A stretch of 51,755 nt of DNA from Parcubacteria group bacterium. GTDB lineage: Bacteria > Patescibacteriota > Minisyncoccia > Phycocordibacterales > Phycocordibacteraceae. How positions within the stretch are numbered: the first letter of the stretch is position 1; each line of letters begins with the position of its first letter. The DNA lies in the NCBI GenBank assembly GCA_028286945.1, contig JAQBQR010000028.1, forward strand, positions 1 to 51,755, written 5' to 3'. Made by a program: the position numbers and the translations under genes. Shown one piece after another: positions 28,124 to 37,475 of this stretch. The notes beneath the pieces were generated by a model. The model saw only the letters and a list, made by a program, of their open reading frames with translations. It was not told where the DNA came from and made no database searches.

Positions 28124-28822
28124 TTATTTCTTCTTTGCAGTGGTAGTAGCAGTTGAGGTAGCCGTGCTTGTCGCGAAGAAGTCCTTAGGGAAGAGAGTTT
28201 CGAAGGAATTAAGCGTCGTAAATCCATACGATGTTTTTCCATTTATCACGAAGGCAGGGAAGTTCGGTTGAATCTTCTCAACGCTCTTAAGGGTGTCGAG
28301 TGCGCCAAGTGCAAGGTCATAGTCAAAGGCGTATACGCGAAGCTTTGGGTTCTGGTTGTGGAGATATGAGAGCGCATATACGGCACGGTCACAGTCAGCG
28401 CATGAGCCGGGCTTGTTTGAATAGAAATAGAGCACGACCGTTGGGTTTACGTGACAGGTTGCAGAGAGACGCTTCGTCAAAAGATAGTCGCGAATCTGGA
28501 GAAGGGTGTACTGCTTCTTAAGTTGAATAACCTGTTCGTTCGTACTGCCGAGCTGCGTCTCTGTTGAAGAGAGTCGGTCACCGAGGTTTGATACTTCCGT
28601 AGAGAGCGTATTGCCTTCAGTGAGGTTTTCACAAGGAGCTTCTTCAAGAAGCGCAAACTGCGTCTCTAATGAAAGAGTGTCTGTCGCAAGCTGATCCTGA
28701 AGTTCAGAAAGCTGAGCCACGCGCTGCTGGTTAAGGAAGTTAATGGCGTATATAACCGTGCCTATAAGCACGAGGGTGATTATGAGGGAGATAAGGAGGT
28801 TGCGGCCGAGAATTAATTTCAT
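28124..28822 (-). CDS. Membrane-anchored thioredoxin-fold-like protein with CxxC motif
   Basis: N-terminal TM, coiled coil, VLYFYSNKPGSCADCDRAVYALSYL...FPAFVINGKTSYGF. Confidence 0.6.
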   Translation of the reverse strand: MKLILGRNLLISLIITLVLIGTVIYAINFLNQQRVAQLSELQDQLATDTLSLETQFALLEEAPCENLTEGNTLSTEVSNLGDRLSSTETQLGSTNEQVIQLKKQYTLLQIRDYLLTKRLSATCHVNPTVVLYFYSNKPGSCADCDRAVYALSYLHNQNPKLRVYAFDYDLALGALDTLKSVEKIQPNFPAFVINGKTSYGFTTLNSFETLFPKDFFATSTATSTATTTAKKK

Positions 28823-28872
28823 AGGGTGATTTAAGCACGGACTGGGCTACTCGTCATGGGGTCAGGGGTGGA

Positions 28873-30132
28873 CTAACGCCAGCCGCGTCGCGTACCGGTA
28901 ATGAGATCATACATAGAACGAATGAGCCAGATAGGTGCGATCAAGCCGTAGAAGGTCATATACATAATAATACCAACGAACAAATTGCCGGATGTTTTTG
29001 AGATGTGTTTACCCACAAGCATGGTTGTCACTGCGCCCATGAGCATGATGAGTGAAAGAAGCATAATGAATGAGACGGGGAAGAATAGGAAACTAAACGA
29101 AACGTGGGGGGTAAGGGTATACAAAAGAGGAAAACCAGAAACAAGAGCGATTTGATTCCAGATGGCCTGAACCGTTCTAACAACGATCACACCGAACATA
29201 ACGATTCCCGAAACGTTTGCAATAAGTCCAATTGGAATCATGAACAACCCAAGCGTACCGAATTGCTTATTTCCAATCATGTGACGGTAGTCATAAATGA
29301 CGTTACGTAGAAAGCCGGTGGTCCAGCGCGTACGCTGCTTCACGAGCGCGCGAACGGTAAGCGGTGTCTTTGTATAGACACGAGCCCGCGGCGCGTTCTC
29401 CAAAATGTATCCCGCGTTCTGCAAGCGGAGTGCCATCTCAAGATCCTCGGTGTTATGGGCATTTCTAAAGCCGCCTACTTTGAGAACAATATCGCGACGG
29501 AAGAATGAGAAAGGCCCTGGGGTCACATACAGACCGTTGAGTGAAGAGATCACGTGGCGAAGGGTAATGCCGTGGATGTAGTCAGCATTCTGCATACGCT
29601 CCAAAAGAGTCTTTGGATCCCATACCGACATGGCGCAGGTGACGGCCGCAACTTTTTCATCATCGAAGTACGCAATTATTTCACGAAGTGCATCTGGCGC
29701 TACGTATGAGTCTGCGTCGAGACATCCCACATAGACTGCGTCGTGTGCCTTTTCAATACCCAGGTTCATCGCTGTGTGCTTGCCACCGTTTTCTTTATGA
29801 ATGACCGTGACCTGCGGATTCTCGGCGTACTGATCCATAACGGCCGGCGTGTTGTCCGTGGAGCCGTCATCCACAAGTATGATTTCCAATTTGTCAGCAG
29901 GGTAATCAAGGGCCAGCAATGACTCTACGGTTCCCTGAATAGTGTTCTGTTCGTTCCAGCACGGAACAACAACCGCCACCTTCGGCGTCTGTGTAGAAAG
30001 TGCTCGGGAACGACGCTCACGGGCGGGCTCAGAGAGGAAAGTAACTAAGAGAAAAACCTCAAAGAAAACTGCGAGGAAGATAAAGGGATAGGTGAGGGCC
30101 TCAACAAGCATATAGGCGAATGTTCTAGTCAT
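28873..30132 (-). CDS. Family 2 glycosyltransferase, membrane-bound
   Basis: VAVVVPCWNEQNTIQGTVESLLALDYPADKLEIILVDDGSTDNT, CLDADSYVAPDAL, QRTRWTTGFLRN. Confidence 0.93.
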   Translation of the reverse strand: MTRTFAYMLVEALTYPFIFLAVFFEVFLLVTFLSEPARERRSRALSTQTPKVAVVVPCWNEQNTIQGTVESLLALDYPADKLEIILVDDGSTDNTPAVMDQYAENPQVTVIHKENGGKHTAMNLGIEKAHDAVYVGCLDADSYVAPDALREIIAYFDDEKVAAVTCAMSVWDPKTLLERMQNADYIHGITLRHVISSLNGLYVTPGPFSFFRRDIVLKVGGFRNAHNTEDLEMALRLQNAGYILENAPRARVYTKTPLTVRALVKQRTRWTTGFLRNVIYDYRHMIGNKQFGTLGLFMIPIGLIANVSGIVMFGVIVVRTVQAIWNQIALVSGFPLLYTLTPHVSFSFLFFPVSFIMLLSLIMLMGAVTTMLVGKHISKTSGNLFVGIIMYMTFYGLIAPIWLIRSMYDLITGTRRGWR

Positions 30133-30164
30133 TCTACCAAAAAAGTGCGAATATTACAGGCACA

Positions 30165-30914
30165 ATGAGCGCCGGCCGTTTACATCCTATGTCCATCGCC
30201 ATCCGCGAGATTTCGGAGATTTTCGCGCGTATGGGCTTCGGTATTGCGTATGGGCCTGAGCTTGAAGATGAGTGGTACAACTTCGATGCACTGAACGTTC
30301 CGCCTGAGCACCCAGCTCGGGACATGCAGGACACTTTTTGGACGAAGGAAGAGAAACCACGCACGCCGCGTACGCACACCACGTCCGTAACTATCCGATG
30401 CCTTGAAAAAATGGCGAAAGAAGGACTTCAAGAAATGCGTATGATTGCTCCGGCAAAAGTGTTCCGCAACGAAGCAACGGACATGACGCACGAAGCGCAA
30501 TTTTTCCAACTCGACGGCTTCGCCGTCGGCCCTGTGGGTTCGGTGTCACTTGCGCATCTTAAAGGTACGTACGAACAATTTTTCAAAGAGTATCTGGGTC
30601 CGAATGCAAAAGTCCGTTTTCGTCCAAGCTTCTTTCCGTTCACCGAACCTTCGGTGGAAGTTGATGTTTGGTTTGAACCAGCAGGAAAGGAAGGTCGATG
30701 GCTCGAAGTTGCCGGCGCTGGAATGCTCCACCCAAACGTCCTTACTAATGGGGGATTGGATCCAAAGAAGTATGGCGGTTTTGCGTTCGGCGGTGGCATT
30801 GAACGTTTGATTATGGTGAAGTATGGCGTCCCAGACGTGCGTCTTTTCCATAACGGAGATATTCGCTTTGTATACGGCTTTGATGAGTCAGTGATAGGAG
30901 GAATGCCTGCATAA
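30165..30914 (+). CDS. pheS: Phenylalanyl-tRNA synthetase alpha subunit, lacking the N-terminal coiled-coil region
   Basis: HPMSIAIREISEIFARMGFGIAYGPELEDEWYNFDALNVPPEHPARDMQDTFW...GGIERLIMVKYGVPDVRLFHNGDIRFV. Confidence 0.95.
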   Translation: MSAGRLHPMSIAIREISEIFARMGFGIAYGPELEDEWYNFDALNVPPEHPARDMQDTFWTKEEKPRTPRTHTTSVTIRCLEKMAKEGLQEMRMIAPAKVFRNEATDMTHEAQFFQLDGFAVGPVGSVSLAHLKGTYEQFFKEYLGPNAKVRFRPSFFPFTEPSVEVDVWFEPAGKEGRWLEVAGAGMLHPNVLTNGGLDPKKYGGFAFGGGIERLIMVKYGVPDVRLFHNGDIRFVYGFDESVIGGMPA

Positions 30915-30917
30915 GAT

Positions 30918-32885
30918 ATGAAAGTTTCTCTTACCTGGCTTCAGAAATATTTTGCAGAACCGCTTCCTTCGGTGGATGTGCTCGTGGATACGCTCACCTT
31001 TCATTCAAGCGAAGTTGAGGAAGTGATAGGCGAAGGGGAGAATACTGTTTTCGATGTGAAGGTTCTTCCTGATCGCGCGTCATACGGACTTTCGCACCGT
31101 GGAATTGCATATGAGCTAGCAGCTGCATTAGACCTGCCTCTCGCAGAAGATCCGCTTCGCACGGCACTTCCTGACTGGAATGAGAAAAATGCCGGTGGGG
31201 AAGCTACAAAGATAACGATATCTATTGAAGACGCGGAGAAATGTCGCCGCTACATGGCAGCGCGCATCACCGGAGTGAAAGTTGGCCCTTCACCTGAATG
31301 GTTAAAGACTGGGCTTACGCGTATTGGGCAGCGTTCTATCAATAACGTGGTTGATGCCACGAACTACGTGATGCTAAACATCGGGCAACCACTCCATGCT
31401 TTTGATGCATCGAAGCTCGCAATAGCGACAGATGGCACTCATGCGATATCTGTCCGTGCAGCGCATGAGGGTGAAAAAATAACCACGCTCACTGGCGAAG
31501 AGTTTACGCTGACACCGGCGACGCTCGTGATTGCTGATGGCACAAATGACACAGCACTTGGAATTGCAGGAGTGAAGGGAGGCAAGGCTGCGGAAATAAC
31601 GGAAGCCACAACGGACCTTATTATTGAGTCGGCGAACTTTGATGGGACAAAGACACGTAAGACATCGCAAACATTAAAACTATGGACGGATGCAAGTCTG
31701 CGTTTCCAAAATAAACTTTCGCCGGAGTTTGCGGCGTACGGGATGCGAGATGTAGTGACGCTTATTTTGGAGCTCGCCGGAGGCGAGCTCCAGGGCGTCG
31801 TCGATTCTTATCCAAACCCCGAAGCACCCGCTTCTTCGGTTTTGATTACCCTCGGTATGCTTAACGGGCACCTCGGCACGTCATTTGTTTCTGATGACAT
31901 GACGAATGTGCTTAACCGTCTCAGCCTTTCATTCGAAGTTTCAACACAAAGTACCGGCGATTTTACGGCGAAGGTCACGCCATCATTTGAACGACGCGAC
32001 ATTGTTATCTGGCAGGACCTCGCCGAAGAGATTGGTCGTATTCTGGGATATGACCGCGTTGAGCCCGTTCTACTTCCTCCCATGCCTACAGCCCCGGATC
32101 AGACCCGCTACGCGGGCATTGAAGCCGTTAAAGACGTTCTCACCCAGCATGGCTTCACTGAAATCAGCACGCCATCATTCGCCGCAGAAGGGGAGATCGT
32201 ACTTGCGAATCCTCTTCAGTCAGAAAAGCCCTGGCTTCGCGCCTCTCTGTCAGCAAACATGACTGATGCTATAGCGCGCTCTGCGTCCGTGGCGCCACGG
32301 GTGCTTGGTCCTGACCCTATGCTGAAACTGTTTGAAATTGGAACGGTATTCACAAAAGAGGGCGAACACCTTTCACTTACGCTGGGGTATCGTCAGCTCA
32401 CGGGTAAAGCGTCTGCGGTGGTACTCACCGATGCCATCGATGCGCTTACATCAGCTTTTCCTGACGCAGGTATTCCACAACCAACCACCACTGTGGCAAA
32501 TTCAGAAGTGCTCGAGCTTTCTCTTAAAGACGTAGATTTCTCTGCCATCGGCAAAGACCACTCGTTCACACAGTACAAACTCGATATGTATCATTCGTTT
32601 TCACTGTACCCATCCGCACTTCGCGACATTGCAGTGTGGACGCCATCAGGTACGGAAGAATCTGAGGTCGCCCTTTTGATACAAGAGAACGCAGGGGACT
32701 TACTTGCGCGTATGGATCTTTTTGATAGATTCGAGAAAACGGATGATGCTGGAACGCGTACTTCATTCGCATTTCGTTTAGTCTTCCAAGCAAATGATCG
32801 TACGCTTTCAGACGTAGACATTGATCCACTCATGACCGCAACCACCGCTGCATTAAACGCTAAGGAAGGTTGGCAGGTACGTTAA
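30918..32885 (+). CDS. pheT: Phenylalanyl-tRNA synthetase beta subunit, apparently without the EMAP/tRNA-binding insertion
   Basis: MKVSLTWLQKYFAEPLPSVDVLVDTLTFHSSEVEEV, VVDATNYVMLNIGQPLHAFDASKL, B5 and FDX-ACB-like regions. Confidence 0.94.
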   Translation: MKVSLTWLQKYFAEPLPSVDVLVDTLTFHSSEVEEVIGEGENTVFDVKVLPDRASYGLSHRGIAYELAAALDLPLAEDPLRTALPDWNEKNAGGEATKITISIEDAEKCRRYMAARITGVKVGPSPEWLKTGLTRIGQRSINNVVDATNYVMLNIGQPLHAFDASKLAIATDGTHAISVRAAHEGEKITTLTGEEFTLTPATLVIADGTNDTALGIAGVKGGKAAEITEATTDLIIESANFDGTKTRKTSQTLKLWTDASLRFQNKLSPEFAAYGMRDVVTLILELAGGELQGVVDSYPNPEAPASSVLITLGMLNGHLGTSFVSDDMTNVLNRLSLSFEVSTQSTGDFTAKVTPSFERRDIVIWQDLAEEIGRILGYDRVEPVLLPPMPTAPDQTRYAGIEAVKDVLTQHGFTEISTPSFAAEGEIVLANPLQSEKPWLRASLSANMTDAIARSASVAPRVLGPDPMLKLFEIGTVFTKEGEHLSLTLGYRQLTGKASAVVLTDAIDALTSAFPDAGIPQPTTTVANSEVLELSLKDVDFSAIGKDHSFTQYKLDMYHSFSLYPSALRDIAVWTPSGTEESEVALLIQENAGDLLARMDLFDRFEKTDDAGTRTSFAFRLVFQANDRTLSDVDIDPLMTATTAALNAKEGWQVR

Positions 32886-32895
32886 CGCCCTCACC

Positions 32896-34059
32896 ATGGA
32901 GAAAAATCCAGCAACCATTCTATTTTTTGGTCGCCCTGGCGCCGGCAAGAGTACTCAGGCGGAATTACTCACGACCTATTTACAGGCGAACTATACTCGA
33001 CGAGTCGTGTCCTTCCTCTGGTCATATGTACGTGACGAGTTCATGCGAGGCAATACAAACGTACAAAAGAGACTTCAGGAAAATCACGCGGCTGGAAAGC
33101 TGCAGCCAAAGTTTTTTAGTGTAAGTGTGTGGGGTCCAGAACTCTTACGCGAAATGACGGGCAACGAGCACTTGCTTATCGACGGCGTACCTCGCCAAGT
33201 GTTTGAAGCTGAAGCGCTTGATTCCGCTTTTGATTTTTTCGACCGAAAACAGGTACTAGTATTCAACATGTATATTAGTCGTGAGAAAGCTGTTGCTCGC
33301 ATACGCCAGCGTGCAGCTACCGACGGACGCATAGACGACACAAATGAAGAAGTCGTTCAGCATCGCTTGGATTGGTTTGAGACAGATACCGTACCCGTGT
33401 TAGACATGTTCAAAAAGAATCCTCGGTATCGAGTAATTGATATTGATGCTGATGCTCCTAGAAGTACTATCCAAAGCCAGCTTGCCTCACATGTTGCAAA
33501 CATATACGGAGACGCAGAGAATATCGCTATTTCCCAAAGTGCGAAAACGCATGAGCCGGCGATTGTCGTCAGTATTGGAATACCTGGCGCGGGTAAGACG
33601 ACTATCCTCAAGCCACTTGCTGATCGCCACCAGTCTATCTATGTAAGTCGCGACGACATACGACAGGAATTTTTTGGAAACCCGCATCTTCAGCAAGACA
33701 AGGATCTTATTTGGAAAGAAGCCGAAAGGCGAGTGCGTGCTGCTCTTACTGCGGGAACAACCGTAATATATGACGCTACATTCGCTGAACAGAAGAAGCG
33801 TCGCGACTTCGTTGCGTCACTCAAAGTGATGGGATGGAAGAATGTTATTGGTTTTTACGTGGATACTCCAGGCGATGTTGCAAAGGAACGTAACCGAAGA
33901 CGTAACTTAGATAAGATAGTCCAAGACGACGTTATGGATACTTTTTACATTGAACCTTTGCACGAACACCCTCCTTCACTTGAAGATGGATTCACCGAGC
34001 TGTACACGCTTAAAGAAATCGCGAAATTTGAAGCCAACCTCCTAAAGTACGAGGATTGA
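32896..34059 (+). CDS. Fused two-P-loop kinase: adenylate kinase-like N-half plus polynucleotide-kinase/zeta-like C-half
   Basis: FFGRPGAGKSTQAELLTTYLQ...LLIDGVPRQVFEAEALD; SIGIPGAGKTTILKPLADRHQSIYVSRDDIRQEFFG...TTVIYDATFAEQKKRRDFV. Confidence 0.85.
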   Translation: MEKNPATILFFGRPGAGKSTQAELLTTYLQANYTRRVVSFLWSYVRDEFMRGNTNVQKRLQENHAAGKLQPKFFSVSVWGPELLREMTGNEHLLIDGVPRQVFEAEALDSAFDFFDRKQVLVFNMYISREKAVARIRQRAATDGRIDDTNEEVVQHRLDWFETDTVPVLDMFKKNPRYRVIDIDADAPRSTIQSQLASHVANIYGDAENIAISQSAKTHEPAIVVSIGIPGAGKTTILKPLADRHQSIYVSRDDIRQEFFGNPHLQQDKDLIWKEAERRVRAALTAGTTVIYDATFAEQKKRRDFVASLKVMGWKNVIGFYVDTPGDVAKERNRRRNLDKIVQDDVMDTFYIEPLHEHPPSLEDGFTELYTLKEIAKFEANLLKYED

Positions 34060-34129
34060 CGATACCCTTTATTTTCAGTATGTTCGTAGTGGGTAGTTGA
34101 TCCCATCCCATTAGATATAGGAGGCATCC

Positions 34130-34852
34130 ATGTGGCCAGGAGCAGATCCTGACGCAATCGTGGATGCCTACCGGCATCCAGTAAGTAAACCGAACGTAAC
34201 CGGCATACACGAAGGAAAAGAAGCACAGTTAAGCCCGGAAGGAGAACTGCAAGTTCAGCCCATGTGCGCGCATATGAAAAAACAAGGCGTGCGCCGCCTG
34301 TTCTGCAGCCAAGCGGACCGGGCACTCATTCCGACGATTGAGATGGCGACCAAGCACAGCCTCTCGATGCAGGCTGACGAACGGTTCGACGAATTTCTTC
34401 GCCCGGATTGGACCATCGGTAGAGAACCCGATGACCCAGAAGTGTCTGAATTTCGCCGCCGCCGCATTGAGTCCTTCAGTCCGAATTGTAAGCCCCTTAA
34501 AGGCGAACACGGGCTTCTCGATTCAGCCATGATCACCAGCAGCGGATTGCAGTTGCTTCTCGACACTGCGATCGAGCAAGAAGAAAAGCACCTGGGGCTT
34601 CTCACGCATGGCCTGCACCTCCGCAGGATCTTTGCGTGGATTATGTCTCGGGGAGACTTTGATCGCTTCGGGTGGTACTTTCAAGACTCCTACTACGTCG
34701 GGGGTCTCGAGAATGCCGCTCATCTTCGTTTTTGGTATGGACACCCGTTCCGTAACCTCTCTCGGAGATGCTGGAATGTCGAATTGGGCGACAACAGCTA
34801 TTTGCCGCTTGAACTTCAATCGTTTTGGCGACGAGAGTGGCTTGCCACCTGA
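34130..34852 (+). CDS. Histidine phosphatase (phosphoglycerate mutase-like) superfamily protein
   Basis: SD AGGAGGcatccATG; YRHPVSKPN, LSPEGELQ, LFCSQADRALIPTIEMA, LLTHGLHLRRIFAWI. Confidence 0.55.
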   Translation: MWPGADPDAIVDAYRHPVSKPNVTGIHEGKEAQLSPEGELQVQPMCAHMKKQGVRRLFCSQADRALIPTIEMATKHSLSMQADERFDEFLRPDWTIGREPDDPEVSEFRRRRIESFSPNCKPLKGEHGLLDSAMITSSGLQLLLDTAIEQEEKHLGLLTHGLHLRRIFAWIMSRGDFDRFGWYFQDSYYVGGLENAAHLRFWYGHPFRNLSRRCWNVELGDNSYLPLELQSFWRREWLAT

Positions 34853-34885
34853 ACTCCAATAGCATTGCGAAAGCAATACAAAACG

Positions 34886-34922
34886 GGCCCTCTTCGCATC
34901 ACACGAAGGGGGCCTGGTTTCT
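34886..34922 (+). terminator. Hairpin after the 34130 gene
   Basis: GGGCCCTCTTCGcatcacaCGAAGGGGGCCTggttt. Confidence 0.6.
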
Positions 34923-35001
34923 TTTATCTTTTCTATATAAAAAAGCAGCCCTTCACTTGCGTGAAGGGTGCAGGATTCGGACTGTCGCCACGCAATCGTG
35001 G

Positions 35002-35184
35002 CTATTGTTCGTCGGTGTCAGCTGACGGTAGCTGAAGCGGACCGTGGGACGCAATATCTGCGACCTCAAGGACCATGGCGAAAATGCCAACGGCGAAGAA
35101 CCAAATCACCATAGTGATGAGCCTCAGAACTCCCCGTGGCGTAGTGCCAGGTACTCCGCTCATTTGATCAGGATGCGTGAGCAT
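35002..35184 (-). CDS. 60-aa membrane protein with strong SD
   Basis: GGAGGaattgcATG; MLTHPDQMSGVPGTTPRGVLRLITMVIWFFAVGIFAMVLEVADIASHG. Confidence 0.6.
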   Translation of the reverse strand: MLTHPDQMSGVPGTTPRGVLRLITMVIWFFAVGIFAMVLEVADIASHGPLQLPSADTDEQ

Positions 35185-35223
35185 GCAATTCCTCCCCAAT
35201 TCGGCATGAGTGCCTAATGAAAA

Positions 35224-35251
35224 GTATACGATTCTTGACGGAATTGTCAAT
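35224..35251 (-). promoter_or_regulatory. Near-consensus sigma70 promoter for the 35184 minus gene
   Basis: TTGACA-N16-TATACT on the minus strand; the -35 sits in an inverted repeat TTGACggaattGTCAA. Confidence 0.65.
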
Positions 35252-35301
35252 TAATTGCAGGGGATAGGGAGCTTCATCTGTGCTATACTATTGATAACAA
35301 T

Positions 35302-37404
35302 ATGGCTAAGAAAGACGACGAAAAGACGACGAAACCCGCCGCCCCTAAGAAGGCAGGTGGCCAGTACGACGCCTCAAGCATTACTGTGCTCGAGGGTCTT
35401 GATCCCGTGCGTAAGCGTCCAGGAATGTACATTGGAACCACCGGTCCTGATGGTCTCCACCACCTCATTTGGGAAATCTTCGACAACTCACGCGACGAGG
35501 CCATGGGCGGATTCGCTGATGACATTGAAATTACCCTTCTTCCTGACGGGTACGTACGCGTCGTGGATAACGGTCGCGGTATTCCTGTGGGCATTCACCC
35601 TAAGACAAAAATCTCAGCACTTGAGATGATCATGACGACGCTTCACGCCGGCGGTAAGTTCGGTGGTGAGGATTCAGGATACAAAGTCTCAGGAGGTCTC
35701 CACGGTGTGGGAGCTTCAGTGGTTAACGCGCTTTCAGTACACACGAAGGTAATCGTTCACAAAGACGGTGCTATACACATGCAGGAGTATGAGATCGGTA
35801 AGGCGAAAGCAAAGGTGAAGCAAATTGGAAAGACGAAACATAACGGTACCGTTACTTTCTTCAAACCAGACGTTTCAATCTTCAAGGATGGTATTAACTG
35901 GAACTGGGATAAGATCGTCGGCCATGTTCGCCAGCAGGCATATTTGGTAAAGGGAACACGTATCAGCGTCGTAGACGCACGTGATTTAGAGAACGTAGAT
36001 CACGAAGAAGTTGCATACGTTCGTGAGCTTGGTCTTGAAGTTCCTTCGATGACCTTCTACTTTGAAGGCGGTCTTCGCTCACTTGTGGCGTTCTACAACC
36101 AGCATCAAACTCCCGTACATAAGAACATTTTTTACGTAGATCAAGAAAAGGATGATGTGGCGGTGGAGATTTCACTTCAATACATCGACGACATCAGCCC
36201 TCGTCTCATGGCCTTCGCAAACAATATTTATAACCCAGAGCAGGGAACTCACGTGACCGGTTTTAAAACAGCACTCACGCGAACCATTAATGCCTACGCG
36301 CGTACCGCAAAGCTTATTAAAGAAGCTGACGAAAACTTCACCGGTGAAGACGTGCTTGAAGGCATTACCGCCGTGGTATCCGTAAAGATGCCCGAGATTC
36401 AGTTTGAGGGACAGACAAAAGGAAAGCTCGGTTCTGTGGAAGCACAGGGAGCTGTAGCGAGCGTATTTGGAGAAGCATTCAGTTCATTCCTTGAGGAGAA
36501 TCCTGATGATGCGAAGGCAATCATAAACAAAGTATCGCTCGCGCTGCGCGCTCGTAAAGCTGCTAAAGCCGCTAAAGACTCAGTGCTCCGCAAGGGTGCT
36601 CTCGAAGGAATGACGCTTCCAGGAAAGCTTGCAGACTGTCAGTCAAAGAGCGCCGAAGAATCAGAACTCTTTGTGGTGGAGGGAGACTCTGCTGGTGGTT
36701 CTGCAAAAATGGGTCGCGACCGACGCACACAAGCCATCCTCCCACTTCGTGGAAAAATCCTTAACGTTGAGCGCGCGCGTCTTGATAAGATGCTTGCTTC
36801 AGAGCAGATAAAGAATCTGGTGATAGCCATGGGTACGGCCATCGGAGACATTTTCGATATTTCAAAACTTCGCTACCACAAAATCATCATCGCTACCGAC
36901 GCCGACATCGACGGAGCCCATATCCGTACGCTTCTCCTCACGCTTCTGTATCGCCACTTCCGTCCGATAGTTGATGGTGGGTTCGTATACATGGCCCAGC
37001 CACCGCTCTATAAGATCAAACAGGGAAAGAAGATTTCATATGCATACTCTGACGAAGAGAAATTCCAGGTTCTTGGGGGTGCAGATGTGGAGGTAGAAAT
37101 TGAAGGCGAAGGATCAGAAGCTGAGCCAGAAGTTGAAGAGGAGGGAGGTGAGGACGCTGCAGAGACCACGGCGAAGAAGGGACCCGCAAAGGCGTCTATC
37201 CAGCGATACAAAGGACTTGGCGAGATGAACCCTGAGGAGCTCTGGGAGACCACCATGGATCCCCAGCGACGTCTTCTTAAGCGTGTGACCGTAGATGACG
37301 CTGCTGATGCGGACCGTATCTTCGATATCCTTATGGGTACCGACGTGGCGAGTCGAAAGGCATTCATCCAGTCAAACGCGAAACTCGCTACGTTGGACGT
37401 TTAG
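35302..37404 (+). CDS. gyrB: DNA gyrase subunit B (type IIA topoisomerase B), with acidic insert
   Basis: LEGLDPVRKRPGMYIGTTGPDGLHHLIWEIFDNSRDEA, VEGDSAGGSAKMGRDRRTQAILPLRGKILNVE, RYKGLGEMNPEELWETTMDPQRR. Confidence 0.96.
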   Translation: MAKKDDEKTTKPAAPKKAGGQYDASSITVLEGLDPVRKRPGMYIGTTGPDGLHHLIWEIFDNSRDEAMGGFADDIEITLLPDGYVRVVDNGRGIPVGIHPKTKISALEMIMTTLHAGGKFGGEDSGYKVSGGLHGVGASVVNALSVHTKVIVHKDGAIHMQEYEIGKAKAKVKQIGKTKHNGTVTFFKPDVSIFKDGINWNWDKIVGHVRQQAYLVKGTRISVVDARDLENVDHEEVAYVRELGLEVPSMTFYFEGGLRSLVAFYNQHQTPVHKNIFYVDQEKDDVAVEISLQYIDDISPRLMAFANNIYNPEQGTHVTGFKTALTRTINAYARTAKLIKEADENFTGEDVLEGITAVVSVKMPEIQFEGQTKGKLGSVEAQGAVASVFGEAFSSFLEENPDDAKAIINKVSLALRARKAAKAAKDSVLRKGALEGMTLPGKLADCQSKSAEESELFVVEGDSAGGSAKMGRDRRTQAILPLRGKILNVERARLDKMLASEQIKNLVIAMGTAIGDIFDISKLRYHKIIIATDADIDGAHIRTLLLTLLYRHFRPIVDGGFVYMAQPPLYKIKQGKKISYAYSDEEKFQVLGGADVEVEIEGEGSEAEPEVEEEGGEDAAETTAKKGPAKASIQRYKGLGEMNPEELWETTMDPQRRLLKRVTVDDAADADRIFDILMGTDVASRKAFIQSNAKLATLDV

Positions 37405-37475
37405 ATTCACTCACGAGTCGCATAAAATAATCAAGCCGGGCGAGATATTCCGGTTTGTGTACTACAATTACGTCC

